Shown here piece by piece: positions 54,001-64,000 of a stretch of 64,000 bases of DNA. Each line of letters opens with the position of its first letter. Position 1 is the stretch's first letter. The DNA is from Litomosoides sigmodontis. Lineage: Eukaryota; Nematoda; Chromadorea; Rhabditida; Onchocercidae. Below the pieces are notes generated by a model. That model was not told where the DNA came from. It worked only from the letters and a program-made list of their open reading frames with translations, and did no database searches. The stretch covers positions 7,025,483-7,089,482 of the forward strand of contig OY718807.1 in assembly GCA_963070105.1 (NCBI GenBank), in the 5' to 3' direction. Made by a program: the position numbers and the translations under genes.

Positions 54001-55280
54001 GCCATTTTCCCAAAGGAAAAAGTTGAAGGACACTAACTCAACAACGGAAGGAATGAAGGAGAAAGTTGTCGAAGTTTTTATGCATAGATTTGGACGATAT
54101 TCTCTCCCCATCCATATTCGTTTAATTGGAAATTCCACATTTCAAATGTTTCCACGATTATCACACACCGAAAGTGCTATGTAATAACATTTACTAATTA
54201 ATAATAATGGCGTGAATAATTAAATCCCATGAGTTCCACATTTTAAATAGCAGTAAAGTGAAGGTAATTAGTATTATTCTCAGAGATTGTTTGAGATAAG
54301 ATTAAGGGAATTGAGATAATTATTGATTTTGGAAATGAACACAACAATCTGATATTGATATTTGGTTAAAACTGATCAGACAGAATGGATTTTAAGTTTA
54401 TCGAAATTAATTGCAAATTTTTGCTATTTTGAAGAATCTCCTCAATCCAAACGGTACGAATGACTGAATGCACTGACTGAATCACAGAGGCACGTTGATA
54501 AAGGGAAAAGTGATGACAAAATTTATGCGATGACCCTTTGAGGAAGAAATTGTTTTTAGAATAATGTAGAAACGACGGAGAGCGGAAGGAGGTGTGAAAC
54601 GTAGGAAACGATTTGACGAGGAGGTCAGAGTCCGAGTTGCTAGTGAATTGAATATTGTCCGATGAGGTCACCCATTGTTTCACGTGAATTATGGATTGTC
54701 CTCTTTCTTTTTGCTTTAATAATCAGAGGAGCAAAAGCTGACAAAGGAATATGTTTACAAACTTTTTTGCTCACTTCCCACCTTTCTTCTTTTGAATTGA
54801 AAGCTGACAAAAAGCAATTTAAATTTCAAAATTTTGCCGTCAACTTCGTAAGCTTACGCTTGATGATTGATGCAAATGAACGCTGCGTGCAATAAAATTG
54901 TCCGTGACATTTTCCTGGTGTAACGAGCACACTCACACTTCGTTCGCAGTTTCTGTTTTTCTTGTTTGCTGCAGAGGCGGGAGCTTTTCAACCGTATCAT
55001 TTTCAAATAGCTTAATCCACAGTAGGCGGAATAACTTCGCAATAAGTTGCTAAAGTGATGTGCTATTGCTAATCGCCTGAGCGTTATTGGTTCGATTCCT
55101 GTCTCCGATTGTTGTTAGTTATTTGTGTTACGCAATGTCCGATCACTTTACCTACTCATTTTTCATTGCTTGTTCACACATTTGAATGAATTTTTAATTT
55201 ATTGCAGTGAATTTCCTGCAGCATTTAAGATTCAGTTCAATTCATTTGGTATTGATCGTGAATCATTCACTCGTTTTGAA
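48069..55280. other. 7.2-kb region without recognisable genes
   Basis: No ORF above about 105 codons and no exon series could be assembled on either strand. It holds simple tracts: CT-rich at about 50121-50140 and 52918-52955, (CTA)n at about 51860-51878, and several T runs. It includes the promoter sides of two divergent genes, the ABC transporter (-) and arrestin (+), and probably arrestin 5' UTR exons. Confidence 0.4.
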
Positions 55281-58200
55281 ATGGAAGAAAGAAAGATAGG
55301 AACGAGGTAAATATCTGCAAATTTTACTGCATCCGTTTTTGAATATCACCCTATATTAATTTCTTTCCTGAATCACTTATTTGGTTGCTCAAAAAGAATC
55401 ATTTGCTAAAGATGGATATGAATTTTTAATATAGTGGTTAGGTTAAATGTAACTAAACTACTTATTTTCAGGGTTTTCAAAAAAACAAGCCCAAATGGCA
55501 AGGTTTGTTTTATTTAAAAAACGTTTAGTAAAATGAAGTTAATAGTTATTTCATTTTAATATTTGTACTCACTGCTAAGCTCTAAATTTCTTACAGTTTC
55601 TGCTTTGAGCTTTGCCTTATTCATTCCGGTAGACAGAAAACTTCTGCTCCTCAATAGCTTTTTTCTTGTGTGTCTCGTCACTGCAGATGCTTCGTTTTAT
55701 TACAGCATTTTTATTTCCGGCAACTAATATTTCGGTAATAACTTTCGTTGAAATAATGAATTGAACTCATACGATGCTAAGAGATTGCTGAAATAGTATG
55801 ATTTCACTGTTATTACCCTCCCCCTCTCCCCCCCTCCCCCCCCAAAAAAAAAAAAAAATGTATCACTTGTTGAAGCGGTTGATAATTTAAAACTAGAATC
55901 TGTTAAATACTTTAGATTACAACCTATCTGGGCAAAAGAGATTTCATCGATCATGGAAATTTTGTTGATTTAATAGGTTTGTTTGTTTCTTTAAATGTGT
56001 TCTCTAAACCATGTAGATGTCTATTAAGCATCGCTTTGAGACAGGGCATTGAATACTTTTCAGCTTATCTGTTTATTTGTAGCAATGTTGCGCCTCGATT
56101 TTATTTTATAGTTTAAATCATGATTTTAATTTGCTTTTTTTTTCTAGATGGTATGGTTTTAATCGATGAAGATTATATCAAAGAAAATAGGAAGATTACT
56201 GCCTATCTTTTGGCAGCATTTCGTTATGGTCGGGAAGATTTGGATGTGCTGGGTTTAACTTTCAGAAAAGATTTGATCTCGCAGAATTTTCAGGTTACAT
56301 TTCTTTTCAGTTAACGGATGAATTATAATGATTTAGTTGGATCAGCAGTTGTGATATGCCTAGAGCTTTGAGGAAACTGCAATTCCGTAATCCCGCTTGG
56401 TTCATTTCTTTTGGTCTATTTCATCTGCTTAACTTTAAACTTCAACATTTTTATACTTCTGAAAGCCTACGATATACTGTATTGACTTTTTTTAAAGTAT
56501 GATTGTACTGACTTTCTTTAACTGTTGCCTGGTAAAGGTTAAAACTGCATATAACTGTTGATTACCGTGCCGTATTTTTTAAGGTATATCCAGTGGACAA
56601 ATTGCATCTTCGACCGTTGACACGACTACAGGAGAGGTTGAAAAAGAAATTAGGGACCAATGCATATCCATTTTGGTTTCAGATTCCTACTCACTCAGCA
56701 TCAAGTGTAACCTTGCAGGTTTTTTTAATATTGTCCAATGAGACATTACAGAATTTAGAAAATTATGTTATATAGCACCACTACAAAATCATAGAATTGT
56801 TTATGTATAACTCGAATTTAATGTTTTTCAATGCTAGATTTGATATGTAAAGTATTTAAGTAAATGCTTTTAGCCTGCTCAAGGAGATACAGGAAAACCG
56901 TGCGGAGTAGATTTCGAGTTGAAAACAGTTGTAGAATCTCTTGAAGGCAACAATGCCGATAAGCCAAAGAAGCAGTGAGGTTTTAAGATAACACTTATTT
57001 TTTAAATGATTGGCTGCAATGTAAGCGAATTATTTATTTCTTCTTTTCATTTTAATTTAAAAAAGTGGTTTCTTGATGTTCTCATGGTGGTAAAACCTAT
57101 TTTTAAAAAACATACAGACAAAGAATTGAGAAAAAGTGGTTCATTATCTTTTCAGTGATAGTGTACGTCTAGCTATAAGAAAACTAACTTATGCACCGTA
57201 TAGAGTTCGTCCTCAGCCTACTATTGAAGTAACTAAGGAGTTCATGATCAGTTCAGGATTGTTACATTTGGAAGTATCACTCGATAAAGAGGTAGTTTGT
57301 TCGCTTAAAAAAAATCTTTGTATAATTTTAACTTTGAATCTGGAATTTGGCTGTTGCATTACTTTAGGGCATGGGTGTGTTGGGGAGTTGAAACCAGGAA
57401 TAACACTAAATATTTATTAAGAATGTACTAGTTAGCAAAAATATTATATTACAATGCTTAGTGTCGAATACGAACTTTAAAAAATCAGTTATAGATGTAT
57501 TATCATGGTGAGTCAATAGCAGTGAATGTTCACATCCAGAACAATAGTAACAAAACAGTCAAAAAAATTAAAGCATGCATTACACAGATTGCTGATATAT
57601 GCCTTTTTACTACTGCAACTTACACGTGTGAAGTTGCGAAGATTGAGTCAACGTTAGTTTGTTATTTTTTGCGTTAACGAGCCTTTTTCCTTTTTTTTTT
57701 TTTATTCGAATTGACTTTCAACAAAGAACACTTTATATGGCCCTTACCACTTTTAGTGCTTATAAATCATGCGCGTTTATTATTTAATTATATGTAAAGC
57801 ACTTTCTCAATTTATTTTGACATTTAGACTTGATGTGTTGTCCAAATTGAATTTTGTAAAATATGAAAAAATTTCTTGCAACCATTGGGCGTAATTTCGG
57901 TTTTGTTTTATTGATAATTTTGTTTTTTTTTCTAGTGAAGGCTTTCCTGTAGGACCAGGGGCAACGTTGTCCAAAGTTTATACTTTGTGTCCATTGCTTT
58001 CGAATAATAAAGATAAACGTGGTCTTGCTTTGGATGGACAATTGAAACATGAAGATACCAGTTTGGCTTCATCGACATCGTATGTAAATAATTTCTTTTA
58101 TGGTTGTTTTTGAAGAATGTCTTCTCAGAATTCAGTTCTGGTATAACAACGATAAACGCCATTCTTAAAGTTCAAACAGGCTTTTCACACGCGTTGATCT

Positions 58201-58953
58201 AGAATCTAGATTTAAAATTTCATTTGTTAGTAGCTTTATTTTTCACAATAATTTTTTCAGCTTGTCGTCAGAGACAACAAAAGAAAGTCTTGGGATTATT
58301 GTGCAGTATAAAGTAAAAGTTCGTGTAAATATTAGCGGTCCACTTGGAGGGGAATTAACTGCTGAGTTGCCTTTCACGCTGACACATCCGAAGCCTTTGG
58401 AAGACATTGAAGAGAGGCGTGTATGTTGATGTTTCATTTTCATGAAATTTTTTTCGAGTTCTAAAAACAATGAATTGGCCGTATTGTAAGTGTTCTTAAA
58501 GAATAACTTCGTTGATTTGAGAAATGTTTTGCGATTTTTTCAGGAGCAGGCGATGAAAAGTTCTCCAAGCAACGAAGGACTTAATATGGATCTTATACAA
58601 CTTGATACGTTAGTTTTCTATATCATACATTAACGTTAAGTTTTTCGAAGATTTGAAAGAACTTTTTTATGAAATGAATTTTTACTCCTTGAGATTCTGT
58701 AAAAACCAGTAGCATTAATTTAGTGTTTATATACATCATCTTTACTTTTTGTATAATTTAATACTATTACTGTTCCCATCAATATATTCTTCCTGATATT
58801 GTTATGACTTCTCGTTGTTACTTCTATCATTTGGGCATTCATTTCAGCTTTGATTTCCCTAGGATCGAGAATGAAGATATCATTTTTGAGGATTTTGCTC
58901 GATTACGAGTTCGAGCAACTAATCAGAATGATGACCCTTTCGAACCATCCTGA
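55281..58953 (+). CDS. arr-1: beta-arrestin
   Basis: Twelve exons: 55281-55306, 55472-55502, 55916-55976, 56148-56293, 56584-56718, 56874-56974, 57156-57291, 57495-57652, 57936-58079, 58261-58420, 58544-58608, 58848-58953; 422 residues (human beta-arrestin-1 is 418). It binds phosphorylated GPCRs, uncouples G proteins and recruits endocytic coats; C. elegans ARR-1 works in chemosensation. Visible landmarks: N-terminus [19 protein letters not shown], finger loop [16 protein letters not shown], the phosphate-sensing segment [30 protein letters not shown] and [14 protein letters not shown]. The C-tail keeps a clathrin box (DLIQLD) and the AP-2 binding helix ([10 protein letters not shown]). The start at 55281 is the only Met before VFKK and aligns with human MGDKGTRVFKK. 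AATAAA is at 59121-59126. Confidence 0.96.
55813..55858. repeat. C-rich then A-rich tract in arrestin intron 2
   Basis: Runs of three to nine C separated by single T bases (about 55817-55843) followed by about 15 A. On the minus strand this is a series of G runs with short loops, a pattern compatible with a G-quadruplex. It lies about 60 bases upstream of the exon 3 acceptor. Confidence 0.8.
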
Positions 58954-60306
58954 AATTTGATTTCTTCTTTATAGTTAGCATTCATGCTTTGCATCCATTC
59001 AATTGTATTCATGTATTTAAGCTAGGAGACAGTTTATGACTCCATGATGACTCTCAATTCTTTCGTACGACATCTGAAGCTTCAGTAAACAAAAAACTTT
59101 GCTTACATGAAGTGTAATTTAATAAAGGTCATTTAAAATTTTTTGGTTCAATCTATCATTGAATCTTGTAACAACTTTTCGATAACTATTTTCTTACAAT
59201 GTATAAAGTTTTTGATTGCAACAGAACTAATTTCCTCCATTAATTTTTTTTTGATATCTCGATGAGATTAAATATTCGTGCAAATCACCTTCATTTCCAC
59301 ATAATTTATGATGTTTTAAAAATCTAATTATTTTCAATATGTTTTGAAGTTGGTTCTCTGAGAATGAACGGGTTTTTTTTTTTTAATATGTTATAATATC
59401 TTTGTGATTATTCGCTACTTCTTTTTCTTATGTTTTCTTCTGAACAAGATGTGCAGAAAAGTTGTTCCATTTTACCTCTTTTTGCAATTTACAGCACTCA
59501 CAACATGCCGATCTTTCGATAGGTTAAAATGAATTCTTTTGTTTCTCTTTATGATATTTTATTTATTGTTCATGGAAGCGATTCATAAATAGCTAGTCAA
59601 CTGATTTCTTTCCTTTAAATCACTCAGTTTAATTTGCTCACTTTTAGTTCACATTTTTTAGTGCTGGACACTTATGCTTAACTCGAGCACAATCACTTAA
59701 AATGAAAAACTGTTTCTTTTAGTGTACTCCTTCATTCTTTTGAGAGGAAATTGCATTTTAATAATGGACTTTTCCATTAGTTTATGTATTTATAAAAGGA
59801 AATGCTTTTCGTTAATGAGGGAAAGTTGATTTGGCGATGAGTTAAATGGCTTCTCCTCGTAAGGCAGTTGATCCTCCTGAATAATTTTTCATATTCTTTT
59901 CACTGCTTCTGCTATAATTTGTTCATATTGAGTGAACTTTTACATTTCACTTATTTAGTCAGCTTCACTAACCGTTCAATCAGTATGGCAATTAATGTGG
60001 CGGCTACTTCTGCCCAGATATGTAAGATTGCTTGTCTTGTTATGTGTTTTTCTCCTTCTTTTTCCTTTATGTATTGTTTGCATTTCATCTCGCTGGAACT
60101 AGTAGCACTTTTAATTATGATAAAGCAAAGTATTGAAGGATTTTATAAACAAATGTGAAAAGGTTTTCCGATCAAATCATAATCACATTTGGTCTGTGAT
60201 ATAATGTGGAAAAAGAAAATTTGTCATTTTAAATTATTAAGTATTTCCAAATTATTGACTTGGAACATTATCCGTACTCCTCACATCTAAATTTTATCTA
60301 ACGATA
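58954..60306. other. convergent 3' flank between arrestin and the SEA-like gene
   Basis: Arrestin 3' UTR with AATAAA at 59121-59126, then about 1.2 kb AT-rich sequence. A 96-codon plus-strand ORF near 59868-60158 has no splice support or family resemblance and is not called. Confidence 0.4.
59121..59126 (+). terminator. poly(A) signal, arrestin
   Basis: Canonical AATAAA 168 bases after the stop codon. Confidence 0.65.
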
Positions 60307-62715
60307 TTATTGCAAACGTTTAAGACTAATACTTTTGTCATCCACTGTATTACCATCAAATCCACATGCCTGCACATGTTTCCTTAATATAGACAGAAAA
60401 TCTGACACACCGGTATTTAAATCAGATCGTATCTTCAAGATGAATGTTACATCGAGAGCTGGTACTTCCGGTACGAATCTATAATTCTTACACATTTTTG
60501 TAATGAATTTGAATGGAATTTCATTTACACTTTAAGCGGATCTGTAACTTAATTAAACGGTCCGAAAGAGTTATCTAAGATTCGAAAGAGGTGCTGTAAA
60601 GCTGGAATTAGTAATTAATTAATAAAATTAATTTACTAATTGTAAATTACCTGCCGTATGATACGCAGTGTTGTAAAGTAATTTTTGTAACACTGTATAT
60701 CACTATTCATAAGTATGGATTTTGGAACTAAAATTTTCAAAATTTCATTTGTTAAAGCTTGAACTTCATGAGTTGGTGCTATAATACTGAGACGTACATT
60801 ACAGTGATAAAGTGATCAGTCCTGCTAAAAATACGTTAGTGCTCTAAAATAAATCTGCAGATATATTTAAAAAGTATACATCGCTACCTGAACTTTATCA
60901 CTTCCGATCCAACATATACAAGTCCATAGCTACTTTCTCGATAGATATGATTTAGCTAAAAATCCATTTTTCTTTAATATGACATACATACTTATTTCTT
61001 GATAAGTATCAACAAAGTGAACGTACGATTACAAGTTGTAGCAACATGAGGCGCATATGTCGCATCTTCCATAGAAGTTATTAATGAAAGAATGATAACT
61101 AGGAAAATCTTCATTGGCACTATGTTAATGAGATGTTTGAGAATGGAAGAGGTAGTTGAGAAGTGAACGAACCTGTCGCTGAATTTTATCTGCATGTTTT
61201 GTGAATTTATCATTGTTCCTTTGCAATAATTTTCCATCAAATTTCAGGAGCGGTCCTTCTGTGATCAGGAAATGACCCTCCAAATGACGCAGTGCGGAGA
61301 GTGATGTTGACGAGATTGCTTGCACTACAATGTTTCATATCACTCATTCAGCTTGTTGTTTGATTCTATCACACAATGACCAAATTTCAAATACTCGCTT
61401 CTTCAAAAACTTATCTTGCAGTTCGTTATCATTTTTACAACTACAATATTTATCACACTAATAAAATTTTAATCCGATCATTAATTTAATAATTTTCATC
61501 CAGTCAATTCGAACGCAGTTAATACGTAACATTTAGCATTCATTAATACGCATTTTATATTCATAAAATGTTTGGGATAAATTTGAATGAGTATTCTCTT
61601 CCTTTTAGGTGGAAATATTTTATGAGTGAAGTTAAGATGAAGCTAACTTTTTGAAACTGTAAGCATAAATACAACAATAACCGTGCCAACCATTAGAAAT
61701 AATAATACAAGCCACATAATTAGCTTAATTTTGCGCCGTAATGATGTTTCATTGAACTGAAATTTTTGTTTTTAAAAAGAAAGTACAGAGAAATGACCAC
61801 TGTTATTTTATCGTATGTATTGCAATCTAACAAAGCGAAGGACTGTGTTTGAAAAGACATAGAAAGAGGTTAAATAAAGATTTTTGTTTTAAGTTAATGC
61901 TAATTTCACGCTCAGCATATGTATGTCTCATATCCGTCCAAGTTGAAGTAAATTTGAATTTCATATTTCAAACATGAAATTTACACATTACATTATTTAT
62001 AGTTCTGTAATACCAAATAAACATTTATTATTGCATTATCAGATATCCATGAAATTCACGCTTAAGGTTGTGATAGTACGTGACTAAGCAGCCAGAATGC
62101 GCCTGTCGTTTGTTTATTTCGTTAAATACACTAAGAAAAGCGAAAGCTTTTGCTATTGTTGGAAGGAAATCAACTAGTTGTAAGATGGAAGATGAAAAAG
62201 AAATTTGCCGAAGTTGTAGCAGTGAATTGAAATTCGTAGCAATGAGAATAGAAGGTGAAGAGGGATGATCACAGAATACCGCTAATAACAAAATTAAGAT
62301 AGGAATTGAACTGATAAACTGGAAAAGTTGAAATTGAACAAGAAAAAGCAAAGAATTGAGTATCAGCAGCAGGACGAGATCAGGAATGAGAATAAATAAG
62401 CCTAAAACGATTGTTATTTGAATAAAACAGTTGTTGTAGAGAGAATGTAGTGAATCAATTACTGATGCGAGAGACTGTGGAACTAATGATAGGCGTTGCA
62501 TTGAGAGAAATCATGCTTCTCGACTTATCTTACCAGAACATTTCAGCGATTAATCTAAACTGTGAAATTTTTACCCTCTCATGCATGGCTTCTGAATGAA
62601 AGCGAAGGAGGCGGTACTTCAAAGGATACAGTTGGAAGTTGCTGCTCTTTTCACTCTTACTGATTGCTGTTGTCGATGTTGTTGATGATGAGGAACTACA
62701 CCTTGAGCGGTGCAT
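60307..62715 (-). CDS. type II membrane protein with SEA-like ectodomain, unnamed
   Basis: Seven phase-consistent exons on the minus strand: 62575-62715, 61648-61756, 61173-61324, 60888-60955, 60651-60786, 60559-60593, 60307-60478; 270 residues. I cannot name an orthologue. Residues 1-58 are a Ser-rich, basic, presumably cytosolic segment (RCSSSSSTTSTT, TSLRRKIK); residues about 59-80 are one hydrophobic span (IMWLVLLFLMVGTVIVVFML); the rest is extracellular by the positive-inside rule. From about residue 100 it has the SEA pattern: GHFLITEGPLLKFDGKLL, then FTKHADKIQRQLNHIYRESS, YVGSEVIKF, and later PALDVTFILKIRSD with a final KSISLKRL. Relative to a standard SEA domain there are about 40 extra residues in the middle. 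One exon is only 35 nt. No signal peptide, protease or other domain is seen. SEA assignment is from pattern memory and would need a profile search. Confidence 0.72.
62028..62501 (-). other. 157-codon hydrophobic ORF inside intron 1 of the SEA-like gene
   Basis: A stop-free ATG frame (start MQRLSLVPQSL, end GYLIMQ) on the same strand as the host gene. The translation is very rich in Leu, Ile and Phe because the strand is pyrimidine-rich, with two or three hydrophobic spans. No homologue is recognised. It may be an alternative first exon, a small nested gene or chance. Confidence 0.2.
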
Positions 62716-64000
62716 GTGGATGATTATGGAACATCGGCTTACCTGATTAGCTGGCTAATCTACGACTCCCTAAAATTGTCACAATGTTAAGAATATAGCG
62801 AAAAATTTCACCTCCTACAGTAAGCGCTAGATAGTTAGATAAGACCATTACATTCTCATACACTGTAAACTTCTTTGCCTCACAGAATGAGTAAACTCTC
62901 AGGTAATTTAAGCTAAGAGAGTTAATTGTAGTGTAATGCGTACGTTTACTAATGTCATCATTGTTAGTTTGAAATTTGTTACTAATAACCTATTGTTACT
63001 TCTACCGTTCAATTACTAAGCAGTGATTTAATCTAACATAGCTAAATCCCTTATTAACACTTAGCTAGATTAATTTGATAAGTTTTAAATAAACAGCTTA
63101 AAAATTGTGGAGATAAACAAAAGTATTGAGATGTGATCGATTAATGCTAAAGTTTATGAATTGTATTATATTTTCTTGCAAAAAAAATAGAGTTTAAAGG
63201 TAAGTTTCATTCCTAATCTACCAATTTCACATTTAAAAAGAAATTTTTTTAATTGTCATAGATTTTTGAGCCTAATTAAGCAAGCTATGGCAATTATCGA
63301 ATGCTTCAGAGGCAAATGATCGATCGATAGATGTTAGGATGGTGCAGGAATGAAATCGACAGGAAGTGGCACTGTTCCCTTGGCTATCCTTTATATACTA
63401 ACCTGCAAGCAATTCGTTTAAAAATTTTGTAAATAAAGAAACGATGTGAAATTAGGAGGAAAAAATGAGAGAGAGAGAGATAGAGAGAGGAGGGGAGAAT
63501 GAACGGTATAGAAGTGGCGGTAAGAAATGGAAAAAAAAAAGGAACATATATTGTTTGATACCAAAAAAAAAATTAGGCCACATTGCTGTCGCTCTACTAA
63601 ATTTACAGTTTTTCGTTTCTGATAGCGAAACTCATTCTTTACCTCCTCGTAAAGATCTATGAAGAATGATCCTACACATCATTATTCACTAAACTAATGA
63701 AATTTTATGACTGAAAGAGTCCGAATTAATTAAAACTTCAAACTCACTCATTGCTATGCAACATGATGAAACAGTCGTAATACCAAACTTGTAAAGTCTT
63801 AAACAACAGGTCATATTAATTCGAAGTGACTTTGAATAGCTATGAAAGCACAATTAAGCTATTGTGTGCTGTAATTTTAATTCATTGAAGAAAATTAAAT
63901 TGCTTCCAACGTTTCACCCAACCAGTGCTATTAATACTCAATTGTACAATTTTAATTTCTATGCAATGAACTTCATTGATAAGGCGTGGTTTATGGCCAT
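62716..64000. other. intergenic; 5' flank of the SEA-like gene
   Basis: No gene recognised. A GA-rich tract lies at about 63464-63496. A 65-codon plus-strand ORF across it is a low-complexity product. Confidence 0.4.

Noticed and set aside
54366..54683. 105-codon minus-strand ORF in the gene-free region
   Set aside because: No splice context, no family resemblance, and an overlapping ORF on the other strand; likely chance.
55020..55116. tRNA-like stretch with a B-box-like GGTTCGATTCC and an A-box-like GTTGCTAAAGTG
   Set aside because: The 3' acceptor strand (CTCCGAT) has no pairing partner upstream and the anticodon stem has mismatches, so no cloverleaf forms. At most a decayed tRNA-derived sequence.

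Overview
The window is nuclear DNA of a nematode, almost certainly a filarial worm (Onchocercidae). Genes are split by short-to-medium AT-rich introns, several starts sit just after TTTCAG/TTTAG-type acceptors as expected for spliced-leader trans-splicing, and the deduced proteins look like nematode orthologues. The pi-class glutathione S-transferase has the length (208 residues) and C-terminal tail (…VNGNGKQ) that I remember for filarial GSTs. The species was not determined. All gene models were built by hand from splice-site phase and family knowledge; no search was run.

Layout. 458-1512 (+): last four exons of an unrecognised gene whose product has an Arg/Ser-rich tail ending in a PDZ-ligand-like T-E-F. 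2940-6037 and 7347-9458 (+): two tandem hnRNP A1-type genes (hrp-1-like). 10388-13010 (+): GET4, tail-anchored-protein targeting. 14892-16853 (+): 1-Cys peroxiredoxin (PRDX6 type), facing 17492-18988 (-), a pi-class GST. 21735-29355 (+): importin-5/importin beta-3 in 21 exons. 30546-34097 (-): UTP18, small-subunit processome WD protein. 35571-48068 (-): a full-length ABCA-family (CED-7/ABT-like) transporter in about 29 exons. 48069-55280: a 7.2-kb stretch with no recognisable gene. 55281-58953 (+): beta-arrestin (arr-1). 60307-62715 (-): a type II membrane protein with a SEA-like ectodomain. The rest shows no coding feature I can support.

How the genes relate. Most are independent housekeeping genes: RNA processing (hnRNPs, UTP18), nuclear import (importin-5), membrane-protein insertion (GET4), signalling (arrestin). 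The one pairing with an obvious functional reading is PRDX6 next to the pi-class GST: in mammals pi GST re-reduces the oxidised 1-Cys peroxiredoxin with glutathione, and here the two genes converge with 638 bases between their stop codons. The most interesting structural signals are a tandemly duplicated intron with a 15-nt stop-bearing pseudo-exon in importin-5, a 76-bp repeat shared by two other importin-5 introns, three candidate GC-AG introns, phase-symmetric cassette exons encoding the Gly-rich tails of both hnRNPs, a 339-nt stop-free in-frame intron in the ABCA gene, and the SEA-like membrane protein.
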